A DNA stretch of 64,000 bases. Origin: Prorocentrum cordatum. Its lineage: Eukaryota > Sar > Dinophyceae > Prorocentrales > Prorocentraceae. The notes below the pieces were generated by a model that was not told the DNA's origin, ran no database searches, and saw only the letters and a list, made by a program, of their open reading frames with translations. The translations under genes were made by a program, and so were the position numbers. Shown piece after piece: positions 44,268 to 53,194 of this stretch. Within the stretch, counting starts at the first letter, position 1. The number at the start of each line of letters is the position of its first letter. The stretch is taken from positions 101,510 to 165,509 of the forward strand of contig CAUYUJ010017886.1 of NCBI GenBank assembly GCA_963575745.1. Direction: 5' to 3'.

Positions 44268-44566
44268 ACTCCGACGGAAGAACCCCACATAAGAATCCTC
44301 TGGGCGAATCTGGAAAAAGCCATCACCGTCGTCCTCGTGGTTGGTGAGGCGTCCTGGCTGTCTCTTCTGCGTATATTTCCTCTCGCCTTGGCGCGGGCCC
44401 CCCTTCCACTCCTTACGTTGTCCCCATCCTCGCCCCCCTGTTTGTTCCGCGCCCCGCCACCTCCTCCCCTTCCTGTTGCATGAGCGCGCATGTCGATGTT
44501 CCTCGGCGCCGTCGCCGCCACGGCCAGCACAGGCGCGTTCTCTACTGGTCACGTCGCGCAGCCGTT

Positions 44567-44660
44567 GGGACAACCCCGCGGGCCAGGCTGTCGGGACAAC
44601 CCCGCGAGCCGTTGGCGCGCAAGACCAAGCCGTTGGGACAACCCCGCGGGCTTCGAGCGA
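44567..44660. repeat. Short tandem repeat CCGTTGGGACAACCCCGCGGG
   Basis: Three to four imperfect copies of GTTGGGACAACCCCGCGGGC just after the helicase stop. It is duplicated with the unit at 47506-47600. Confidence 0.85.
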
Positions 44661-44673
44661 GGCGCAGCCGCGC

Positions 44674-46173
44674 TCAGGCGGAAGGCAGCGCGAAGCCCAG
44701 CTCTGCCGCGAGCTGCTTCGCCTCCGCCCTGGACAAAACCGGTCTCTTCTCGAACTCCAGGAGCGCCTTCCGCAGGGACGCTGGCGGCCCGCACTCCAGG
44801 AACTCTCGCGGCGGCGGCCGCAGGATCAGCATGTTCCGCATGCGCGTGGCGCGGGAGAACATGACGTAGAGGTGCAGCCACCACTGCTCGTCCGACATGC
44901 CCGTGCGGCCAGCGTCCTCGTCTCTCGCGCAGTCGATGGTGACGCCCTTGCGCAGCGTCTGGCCCTGCGACAGCGTGGAGGTCAGGTAGGACGCGTGCGT
45001 CAGGGTGAACCCCGAGCGGCGCACGCTGTGCGCCCCCGAGCTCTGCCATGTGAACTCCCTTTCGCTGGGCCTGAACATCAGCAAGCTCCGCGCCCGCGCC
45101 TCGGCCTGGCCGTCGTCGTCGGCGCCTTCGTCGCCCTGTCGCAGCACCTCGGCGACCTCCTGGTAGATCGGGGACTCCTTGAAGCCGTGCACCTGCAGCC
45201 AGATTCCCTGCGGTAGGAAGCGGGGGCGAAAGAGCTGGCCTGCCGAGCACTCCTCGTAGCGCTGCCCGTCCTCGCGGTGGAACTCGAAGGACGCGATGGT
45301 GGCCCGCTGCTCCTGCACGCGCCCCAACTTCTTCTTCAGCTCCTCCTGCGCTGCCGTGAACCGCACCTCCATGCCGACGTGGGCCGGCAAAACGCCGTGG
45401 ATGTCCCCCGTCTTGTGCATGTTCGGGACGTTCAGGAGGTGCCGACCCGCGTCGGGCTCGCCCTGAATCGTGCCGCACTCGTCAACGGCCTGCAGGAAAA
45501 CAAGGGGCACGCCCAGACGCCGAGCGTCGCGACGAGCGCGCGTGTTGATCCACCTCGCCAGCGTCTCCCAGTATATGCCCATGCCGTAGCCGAGCCGAAA
45601 GTTCTCGTTCTGGTGCCGAGGGTCCAGGACGCCCTGGTTGTCCGTGGCCAACGTCTTCTCCCAGGCGGACCAGACCTCAGGTGGGAAGGGCTTGCCCTCG
45701 CGCATGCAGCCCAGGAACGTGATCAGAGGGTCCCCGGGCTCGAAGCGCTTCGTGCCCTTCAGCTCGAAGACGCAGGGGATCTGAGAGAAGACCTTGATGG
45801 CGTGCTGGATCTCCACCGTCGGCGGGTCCGCGTACCTGTACGACTCGTCGTCGTCCAGGCGCTCGTTCACGTCCGTCAGGAGGCCAATGCTGCCGGTGGG
45901 CTTCAGCTGCAGGAAATCGCCGAGGTGCAACACGATGGGCACGCGCCCGAAGTGGTGGTGTGGCCGCTGGTAGTTCGACTCCTGCACGTCGTGCGTGTCA
46001 CTGCGTCCGTGGCAGGCGCGAAGGTCCAGCGCGTTGTACAGCGCGGCTGCCACCATGCTTATCTCCTCCTTGTTGCGTCCAAAATGTGGCCTGGGAGCTG
46101 CGTTCTGGCAGCGCGAGAACCCAAAATTGACGACAGTTACAGGTTTTGGATGACCCGCTCGGATTACCAACAT
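44674..46173 (-). CDS. Pif1-type helicase, N-terminally truncated
   Basis: A 499-codon frame. Residues 36-100 carry EEISMV (a motif II-like segment, first acidic residue position uncertain) and GDFLQLKP at 85-92, which matches the GDFxQLxP motif III of Pif1/RecD-like superfamily 1B helicases. Near 400-415 SQGQTLRKGVTID and at 435-455 LYVMFSRATRMRNMLILRPP match the UvrD_C_2-type motifs V and VI, with the arginine of motif VI present. Walker A (GxxGxGKS) and everything before motif II are missing. The first ~34 residues are translated from the 160-bp repeat array, so the true start is lost. The protein cannot be an active ATPase alone. It could be the end of a longer transposon helicase. Confidence 0.8.
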   Translation of the reverse strand: MLVIRAGHPKPVTVVNFGFSRCQNAAPRPHFGRNKEEISMVAAALYNALDLRACHGRSDTHDVQESNYQRPHHHFGRVPIVLHLGDFLQLKPTGSIGLLTDVNERLDDDESYRYADPPTVEIQHAIKVFSQIPCVFELKGTKRFEPGDPLITFLGCMREGKPFPPEVWSAWEKTLATDNQGVLDPRHQNENFRLGYGMGIYWETLARWINTRARRDARRLGVPLVFLQAVDECGTIQGEPDAGRHLLNVPNMHKTGDIHGVLPAHVGMEVRFTAAQEELKKKLGRVQEQRATIASFEFHREDGQRYEECSAGQLFRPRFLPQGIWLQVHGFKESPIYQEVAEVLRQGDEGADDDGQAEARARSLLMFRPSEREFTWQSSGAHSVRRSGFTLTHASYLTSTLSQGQTLRKGVTIDCARDEDAGRTGMSDEQWWLHLYVMFSRATRMRNMLILRPPPREFLECGPPASLRKALLEFEKRPVLSRAEAKQLAAELGFALPSA

Positions 46174-46870
46174 GATCTGCGGGCCCCATAGGGAGGGGGC
46201 TCCCGCCTGAGACTTCCTCGCAGTTCACTCACAGACGAGGCTCCCGCCTGAGACTTCCTCCATATTCAGGCTTGAGGAGCCCAAAAGTGACGACAGTTAC
46301 AGGGTTCCGATGACCCGCTCGGATTACCAACATGATCTGCGGGCCCCATAAGGAGGGGGCTCCCGCCTGAGACTTCCTCACAATTCACTCAGAGACGAAG
46401 CTCCCGCCTGAGACTTCCTCCAAATTCAGGCTTGAGGAGCCCAAAAGTGACGACAGTTACAAGGTTCCGATGACCCGCTCGGATTGCCAACATGATCTGC
46501 GGGCGCCCCATAAGGAAGGGGCTCCCGCCTGAGCCTTCCTCAGAATTCACTCACAGACGAGGCTCCCGCCTGAGACTTCCTCCAAAATCAGGCTTGAGGA
46601 GCCCAAAAGTGACGACAGTTACAAGGTTCCGATGACCCGCTCGGATTACCAACATGATCTGCGGGCTCCATAGGGAGGGAGCTCCCGCCTGAGACTTCCT
46701 CCCAATTCACTCACAGACGAGGCTCCCGCTTGAGACTTCCTCCATTTTCAGGCCTGGGGAGCCCAAAAGTGACGACAGTTACAAGGTTCCGATGACCCGC
46801 TCGGATTACCAACATGATCTGCGGGCCATAGGGAGGGGGCTCCCGCCTGAGAGTTCCTCACAATTTACTC
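46108..46870. repeat. ~160-bp tandem repeat array, five copies
   Basis: Units of 160-162 bp begin GAGCCCAAAAGTGACGACAG and include GATGACCCGCTCGGATTACC, AACATGATCTGCGGGC, and two GGCTCCCGCCTGAGACTTCC copies. Starts are near 46114, 46279, 46438, 46600 and 46760. The first unit fuses directly to the helicase 5' break. It is duplicated at 48160-48915. Confidence 0.92.
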
Positions 46871-46871
46871 A

Positions 46872-47128
46872 ACGATGATGAGGATGAGGATGATGAGTGG
46901 TGGTGAAGATGAGTGGTGAAGAGGATGATGATTGATTGTGAGTGGTGGTGGCGATGATGATGTTTGAATGGGGATGATGCCGATGCCGATGATGATGATG
47001 ATGATGATGATGTTCGTGAGCGTGTGAGAGAGTGCGAGTGATGATGATGATGAGTATGTGAGTGACTAAGCATGTGAGAGAGCATCATCGATGATGCTGA
47101 TGAGGTTGATGATGAGAGAGTGCGAGTG

Positions 47129-47174
<46 letters not shown>

Positions 47175-47175
47175 C
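46872..47175. repeat. GAT-rich and (GT)n tract
   Basis: GATGAT-based microsatellite followed by GAGTGTGAGTGTGTGTG. The same tract closes the second unit at 48918-49210, with different GT-run length. Confidence 0.92.
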
Positions 47176-47206
47176 CTGTTCCTGCGCGGGGCGTCCAGAG
47201 AAAATT

Positions 47207-48097
47207 ACTCCGACGGAAGAACCCCGCATGAGAATCCTCTGGGCGAATCTGGAAAAAGCCATCGCCGTCGTCCTCGTGGTTGGTGAGGCGTCCTGGCTGT
47301 CTCTTCTGCGTATATTTCCTCTCGCCTTGGCGCGGGCCCCCCTTCCACTCCTTACGTTGTCCCCATCCTCGCCCCCCTGTTTGTTCCGCGCCCCGCCACC
47401 TCCTCCCCTTCCTGTTGCATGAGCGCGCATGTCGATGTTCCTCGGCGCCGTCGCCGCCACGGCCAGCACAGGCGCGTTCTCTACTGGTCACGTCGCGCAG
47501 CCGTTGGGACAACCCCGCGGGCCAGGCTGTCGGGGCAACCCCGCGAGCCGTTGGCGCGCAAGACCAAGCCGTTGGGACAACCCCGCGGGCTTCGAGCGAG
47601 GCGCAGCCGCGCTCAGGCGGAAGGCAGCACGAAGCCCAGCTCTGCCGCGAGCTGCTTCGCCTCCGCCCTGGACAAAACCGCTCTCTTGTCGAACTCCAGG
47701 AGCGCCTTCCGCAGGGACGCCGGCGGCCCGCACTCCAGGAACTCTCGCGGCGGCGGCCGCAGGATCAGCATGTTCCGCATGCACGTGGCGCGGGAGAACA
47801 TGACGTAGAGGTGCAGCCACCACTGCTCGTCCGACATGCCCGTGCGGCCAGCGTCCTCGTCTCTCGCGCAGTCGATGGTGACGCCCTTGCGCAGCGTCTG
47901 GCCCTGCGACAGCGTGGAGGTCAGGTAGGACGCGTGCGTCAGGGTGAACCCCGAGCGGCGCACGCTGTGCGCCCCCGAGCTCTGCCATGTGAACTCCCTT
48001 TCGCTGGGCCTGAACATCAGCAAGCTCCGCGCCCGCGCCTCGGCCTGGCCGTCGTCGTCGGCGCCTTCGGCGCCCTGTCGCAGCACCTCGGCGACCT
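47207..48097 (-). pseudogene. Second helicase copy, internally deleted
   Basis: Near-identical to 44268-45158. It keeps the C-terminal helicase motifs (minus-strand frame ending at 47613) but loses the equivalent of 45159-46066. At the break a 14-base filler, GAGGAGCCCAAAAA, copies the 160-bp repeat unit, and sequence resumes at CTTCCTTGTTGCG. The few substitutions relative to the first copy show that the duplication is recent. Confidence 0.85.
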
Positions 48098-48159
48098 GAG
48101 GAGCCCAAAAACTTCCTTGTTGCGTCCAAAATGTGGCCTGGGAGCTGCGTTCTGGCAGC

Positions 48160-48915
48160 GCGAGAACCCAAACATTGACGACAGTTACAGGTTTTGGATG
48201 ACCCGCTCGGATTACCAACATGATCTGCGGGCCCCATAGGGAGGGGGCTCCCGCCTGAGACTTCCTCGCAGTTCACTCACAGACGAGGCTCCCGCCTGAG
48301 ACTTCCTCCATATTCAGGCTTGAGGAGCCCAAAAGTGACGACAGTTACAGGGTTCCGATGACCCGCTCGGATTACCAACATGATCTGCGGGCCCCATAGG
48401 GAGGGGGCTCCCGCCTGAGACTTCCTCACGATTCACTCAGAGACGAGGCTCCCGCCTGAGACTTCCTCCAAATTCAAGCTTGACGAGCCCAAAAAAGACG
48501 ACAGTTACAGGGTTCCGATAACCCGCTCGGATTACCAACATGATCTGCGGGCTCCATAGGGAGGGAGCTCCCGCCTGAGCCTTCCTCAGAATTCACTCAC
48601 AGACGAGGCTCCCGCCTGAGACTTCCTCCAAATTCAGGCTTGAGGAGCCCAAAAGTGACGACAGTTACAGGTTCCGATGACCCGCTCGGATTACCAACAT
48701 GATCTGCGGGCCCCATAGGGAGGGAGCTCCCGCCTGAGACTTCCTCCCAATTCACTCACAGACGAGGCTCCCGCCTGAGACTTCCTCCATTTTCAGGCCT
48801 GGGGAGCCCAAAAGTGACGACAGTTACAGGTTCCGATGACCCGCTCGGATTACCAACATGATCTGCGGGCCCCATAGGGAGGGGGCTCCCGCCTGAGACT
48901 TCCTCACAATTTACT
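48160..48915. repeat. ~160-bp tandem repeat array, second copy
   Basis: Five units parallel to 46108-46870, offset by about 2,045 bp. Unit order and private variants (for example GGCCTGGGGAGCCC in the last unit) are shared with the first array, so the whole array was duplicated, not independently expanded. Confidence 0.9.
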
Positions 48916-49240
48916 CAACGATGATGAGGATGAGGATGATGAGTGGTGGTGAAGATGAATGGTGAAGAGGATGATGATTGATTGTGAGTGGTGGTGGCGA
49001 TGATGATGTTTGAATGAGGATGATGCCGATGCCGATGATGATGATGATGATGATGATGCTCGTGAGCGTGTGAGAGAGTGCGAGTGATGATGATGATGAG
49101 TATGTGAGTGACTAAGCATGTGAGAGAGCATCATGGATGATGCTGATGAGGTTGATGATGAGAGAGTGTGAGTGAGTGTGAGTGTGAGTGTGTGTGTGTG
49201 TGTGTGTGTTCCTGTTCCTGCGCGGGGTGTCCAGAGAAAA

Positions 49241-49296
49241 CAAGAACCCCACTTTGGATGCGGGGAACAAGAACCCCACTTTGGATGTGGGGAAAA
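49241..49296. repeat. 27-bp direct duplication at nested element edge
   Basis: Two copies of CAAGAACCCCACTTTGGATG with the following GCGGGGAA/TGTGGGGAA, immediately before the right flank. The motif is not present at the left end. Its start CAAGAACCCC resembles GAAGAACCCC in the unit start. Confidence 0.85.
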
Positions 49297-49660
49297 AGGC
49301 CAGCTGAAAACGCAGCTAGATGGTTACCTTCCTGAACTCGTGCCAGAACCCGAGGAGAAAGCCCAGGAACACCTTCAGGATGAAGAGCGGTACGCCACCC
49401 TTCGCGATTTGCAGCCGAGAACGTAGTGCACGGGGTACCCAGCCAGAGGGCCACAACGAGGCCCGATCGAACCCACCCGCGGATAAGCCGACATAGACGA
49501 GAACTATTGAGGTCACGGCAGGGTCCTGCGCGGATACATCGAGAAGACTGGGATCCCCGACGAGGCTCGACACGACCGCCAGGCCGCACTCCAACGGGCC
49601 TGCCCGGCGAACAACTCTAAGGCACACCGGCCTCCGCGAGGAGCTGCCGCGCGAGGGGTG
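49297..49660 (-). pseudogene. Methyltransferase-like domain, N-terminal half
   Basis: Overlaps the recombinase C-terminus in another frame. It begins CALELFAGQARWSAAWRS, where ELFAG fits the SAM-binding motif I of methyltransferases. After a frameshift near 49525 it reads GLVVALWLGTPCTTFSAANR and then GVPGLSPRVLARVQEGN up to FSAGL at the nested insertion. TPCTTFS resembles the catalytic-loop PC motif of cytosine-C5 enzymes, or an equivalent in this family; which base is modified, if any, is unknown. DIRS- and PAT-type YR elements are known to carry a methyltransferase-like domain. Confidence 0.65.
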
Positions 49661-50602
49661 GCTGCAGGATCACTGAGCCAATGCGCTCCGCGCAGAGGTT
49701 GGCCGCGAACTGCGTGACCTGGTCGAGTCTGTGCACCTGCTCGTTGAGGCGCCCGGCTTTTACGTATCGGTGCAGCGAGGCGTCGGAGTCCCAGCGCCCC
49801 CTTTTCTTTACGCTCAGCAGGTCCCGTTGCCCAGAGTGGATCTCGTGAGAGGCCCCGCCGTGGCGCATCTGGTAGATCGTCGCGGGAAGGAGAGGCCCGA
49901 GGGGCAGCCCGGCCACGGCGGCCCTGAAGTGGGCCGTCCACTTCGCGTAGTCCACGTCGGCAATCGGCCCGGCCAAGGGTCCTCGGCCCCGCAGGTGCTC
50001 CAGCACAGCGTCGACCCACTTGAAGTCCGGGTTGTCGTTCAAGAGAGACTCGTCGTGCGCGTGGGTCTTGCTGGGGATCTCCCCCTCCAGGGGGTTCAAG
50101 AGGATCCCCCAGTGTCGAAGCCTCAGGGGGCCTCGCGGGACCGGAGGAATCAGGCCCCTCCGCCGGGCCCTCAGGGGCTCCGACGGCCGGCAGTAGAACG
50201 CGAAGTTGAGGAGCGTCATCAGGCCGGCGTCCACATCCCCGCGGGCGACCATCTTGACGATCACGAGCGCTGCCACGACCCATAGCATGGGCAGTCGGGC
50301 CCGCTTCGGCGCTGGCGGCCGAACCCCCGCAGGGCAGCCCGGGCCCGAGGCAGCTCTGGAGTCTTCCGAGAGAGTCGGTTGGACTCCAGGTGGGCCAGGG
50401 CAGCCAGCAAGGCCGACGCGCGGTCGACTACCTCCCCGCTGAAGAAGAGGTCGTGGAAGTACTGCACGAGCCCGACGTCGAGCTCCCGCGCCGTGCCCAG
50501 GGCGATCCCCATGGCCAGGCACCAGCTCTTGAACTCGCTCACCATCGTGATGTACCTCGTCCGCTGCTGGGGCTTGATGACGCTCTGCTCGAGGAACGAC
50601 GT
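49617..50602 (-). pseudogene. Tyrosine recombinase domain of the YR element
   Basis: The integrase of the element. The N-terminal SAM-like core-binding part (50602 to about 50315) reads TSFLEQSVIKPQQRTRYITM and ends near ALRGFGRQ. The catalytic part continues in another frame (from about 50310) with LPMLWVVAALVIV, then FYCRPSEPLR (box I arginine), YQMRHGGAS (box II, with Y at the usual first His of HxxR), KRGRW and SLHRYVKAGRL, where the tyrosine is the expected nucleophile about 48 residues before the stop at 49617. All key residues but one are present. A single frameshift near 50315 separates the halves, so this copy is probably inactive. Confidence 0.8.
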
Positions 50603-51029
50603 CCCGGCGAGCGGCCCCGCGGGCGCGGGGGCCGGGTGGGCCCTGCGCCGCGCGGAGCAGCGGTCGGCCCGGCGAGCCCCCTCCAGCGCAGGCCGCTCCA
50701 GGTGGCTCCGGGGCGGCGGGCGGGGCCGCGGCGTCGCCGCCGGCCGCTTGCGAGGTGCGGTCCTCAATGGCCGCGGAGTCGCCGCTGGACGAGGCAGCGT
50801 CAGCGGCGCCGAAGCCGGCAGCGAGCACGCGACCGGCTGCTCGGACCCGCCGCTCACGGGCATCAGGGCCCCCCCAGGCAACCTGGGCATCACCGACGAG
50901 CCCGCCGTCGGACCCGCCATCGACGCCAGGCCACTCAAGGCCTGGGGGAGGTTGGATAGTCGAAGTATGAGACGTGGGCATCCTCGAGGAGGTAGCTCGA
51001 GCCGACGCAGCAGGCATGGCAAAGCGCTT

Positions 51030-51580
51030 TCCACGAGACCCTGGATCCCCAGCATTGTGCTCAGATGGTACCCACCTCCAGGTGTGGTATGAGAACGACG
51101 CCAGGGCCAGGGAGCCATGCTGTCGACACACCCGCAGCATAAGTCTCGTAGACGACTGGCCCTTGGTGACAGCGAGGATGGGGGCCATGGAGTCCCCGAG
51201 GTGCAGGTGCCTTCGGCCGAAGCTCCGGAGTGCCCGGACCTTCCGCTTCACATCCCAGACCATCGCTCTTCCCTCAAGACACACCTGGGGTTCGGGGCGC
51301 CGCCAGGCTCTGGACTCCGTGAGGACCCAGGGGGCATCCCACAGAGCCGCAGGGACCGGGGGCACAGAACCCAAGGGGATCTCAGGAGGGGAGTCCCAGT
51401 GGTGACCTCCGAGGCGCTGCGCGAGGAGAACCGAATCGCGCGGGTTGAACGACTTCTCCCCAGACTGCGTAAACCTCCACCGCTCGTTGAAAGACCCCAA
51501 GGACGCAATGTCAAGATCCGATGCCACATGCGAACAGCCTCCAAGACCCCAAGAAGACGCATCCACCACAGTGACTTCTG
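51030..51580 (-). pseudogene. RNase H domain of the YR element
   Basis: In the same frame as the recombinase catalytic part. It shows the four acidic positions expected of RNase H: VVDASSWGLGG, CLEGRAMVW, HLGDSMAPILAV and SEHNAGDPGSRG. RWVPSEHNAGDPGSRG is characteristic of RNase H in YR and related retroelements. About 180 residues. The domain itself is uninterrupted, but RT upstream has a stop and the recombinase downstream has frameshifts, so a full polyprotein cannot be made without recoding. Confidence 0.85.
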
Positions 51581-52142
51581 GATCCCACTCGGCCCCAAGA
51601 TCACGATAAGCCAACGCAATCAAGTGGCTCGCCCAATTCAGCTCGCGAAAAACAGACGGCCATATCTTTATTGCCCGGTCCCCTGCTTGCTCGGCAAACG
51701 CGTAAGCGGCGTTGAATACACAGAGAAGCTCACGGCGTATGAGGCACCTGGTGGTGTAGTGTGAGAGCAGTATTTCCAGAGTGCGCCCAGACGCGAAACG
51801 ACGACGACAGAGCTCGATGAAGGCGAGTCGGATTTTCCAGCACATGACCGGATTCACTCCCACTTCAGCGGTATCTGACGAGAACTGCCAACCCAGAGTC
51901 GCGCCGCCTACTGAAGACTCGCACGGATGAACAGGCAGCGGCGCCGACGACAGTTGCTGCGAGACCTGATCCGCAGCGGCTTGCACAGCAGAAAGAGATT
52001 GACTGAGAGAAACGAAATTGTCCAAATATTCTGCATGGATAAGAGGATGAAGTGGGGGAGCCGGTCTCCCATCGTAAAGAGCATTATGTAAACCGATACC
52101 AGGCACGCGCCTAGAATGTAATTCGAGTATCTCCTGCATTAT

Positions 52143-52145
52143 TCA
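52143..52145 (-). other. In-frame TGA inside the RT domain
   Basis: The only stop between the RT fingers and the RNase H in this frame: the codons read CTT-TGA-ATA-ATG. A Trp (TGG) fits this position, so a G-to-A change is the simplest cause. Stop readthrough is the alternative. Confidence 0.75.
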
Positions 52146-52853
52146 AAGTGACAGCTTCCACCCCATGGGAATGGCAACGAACGTAGGCGTAACATATGTC
52201 GAGGGGCCCACCGGTTGACCACTGATGCTAGCAACCCCCGCGATGCCAGCCCGAATCCGAGGAAGACCGAAGTACCCCCGAAGTGGCGACGGAAGAGCCA
52301 CATTGTAGAACGCGTTGGTCACATCGACCCCACCAACGCAGATAGGATCCTTACTGTCGACCTGGATGCTCGCAAACGAGGCGCCGCTGGCAAGGTGCAC
52401 GGGGTCTGAATCAGCAAACCAACAATTCGCCCGTCTCCCATCAATAATGACTCTCAACTTTCCTGACTTCTTAAAGGCGGCGAAACTCCCCGCAGACCCC
52501 CTGCGCCCTAGCCTCCATTCAATCAGACCGGCCTCGCTCAAGCGGTTTAAAACAGACGCATACTGGCGGGGAGATCGCCGGAGTGCTGGATCTGTATACG
52601 CTCTAGCGGGGGCCTCCTGTTGAAGCCTCTCGGCTGCCAGGGACTCAGGAATAAGTTTCGAGCAAACTTTATCAGCCAAAATTTCACCCTCCGGACCACC
52701 CAGGAGCTCCAATGGACGAGGGGAGCTACCCGGGGCAGGGAGATCCAGGAGGCAGACTGATGCTGGGCTGATCGGCGCAACGGTGGCGGGCTCACCATCG
52801 TAAGCACGCCGGGCGCAGAGCTCCCGCAAGGCTCCCGCGCCGTCGAGTCCCTC

Positions 52854-52864
52854 GGGGGGGGGGG
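52854..52864. other. 11-base G/C homopolymer at a frameshift
   Basis: On the minus strand C11. Ten C would keep the N-terminal RT frame joined to the core frame (NRIGPPPEGLDGAGALREL). It may be an old indel or a sequencing or assembly slip. Confidence 0.7.
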
Positions 52865-53194
52865 CCGATTCTGTTCACCGCAAGACGAATTCGCCTAATA
52901 GCCTCGTCCTGGGCAGCAGTCGGTGGCAAGGTCCCCCCACGAGACGAGGACCCCTGAAAAAGATCATTCAAACTCTGAACGATGTCCCGCACAAGCCGTT
53001 CACTGTGACCCGCTCGCTCGAGACGACGACGAGTGGCCCTGGAAAAAACTGATGGGGTGCCCCTAGGGAGGTGAGGGGAGGGAGGAAGAGGTAGAGGCAA
53101 GAGATCGCGCGCGCGATCCTCAGGTGTGAAAAAGGCCCCCCCATGCGCGTAGCGACCCAGGCCGGGGGGGCTCCTGGGTCGAGGATGTCTGGCT

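Larger units (their letters stand above)
44268..49296 (-). mobile_element. Nested 5.03-kb element with helicase and 160-bp repeats
   Basis: Inserted inside the methyltransferase-like domain. On the plus strand the flanks are GCCTAATT on the left and AGGCC on the right. Joining them restores the methyltransferase frame (AGLIRLAR) and gives a palindromic target, GCCTAATTAGGC. The element has two tandem units: 44268-47206 and 47207-49240, each starting ACTCCGACGGAAGAACCCC and ending TCCAGAGAAAA. Each has a helicase-derived segment, a ~160-bp repeat array and a GAT/GTGA microsatellite. A short duplicated motif (49241-49296) closes the right side. No target duplication or Helitron CTRR end is evident. 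The helicase suggests rolling-circle or helicase-linked ancestry, but the class is not settled. Confidence 0.7.
51720..53165 (-). pseudogene. Reverse transcriptase of the YR element
   Basis: The N-terminal region (53165-52865) reads YAHGGAFFTPEDRARDL and RRRLERAGHSERLVRDIVQSL. A run of 11 C on the minus strand (52854-52864) shifts the frame. The RT core follows: GKLRVIIDGRRANCWF (finger motif), VGGVDVTNAFYNVALP (motif A, catalytic Asp) and VAIPMGWKLSL (motif B2/PMGW). Then TGA at 52143-52145 stands in frame, and the next codons continue to HAEYLDNFVSLS (motif C, YLDN, with Asn at the second usual Asp). YxDN-like forms occur in this group in dinoflagellates, as far as I recall. The lone TGA most likely replaces TGG. 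Confidence 0.85.

Noticed and set aside
44268-49296. Calling the nested element a Helitron
   Set aside because: A helicase segment is present, but there is no Rep/HUH domain, no 5' TC and 3' CTRR ends, and the target is not a plain A|T site. Left unclassified.
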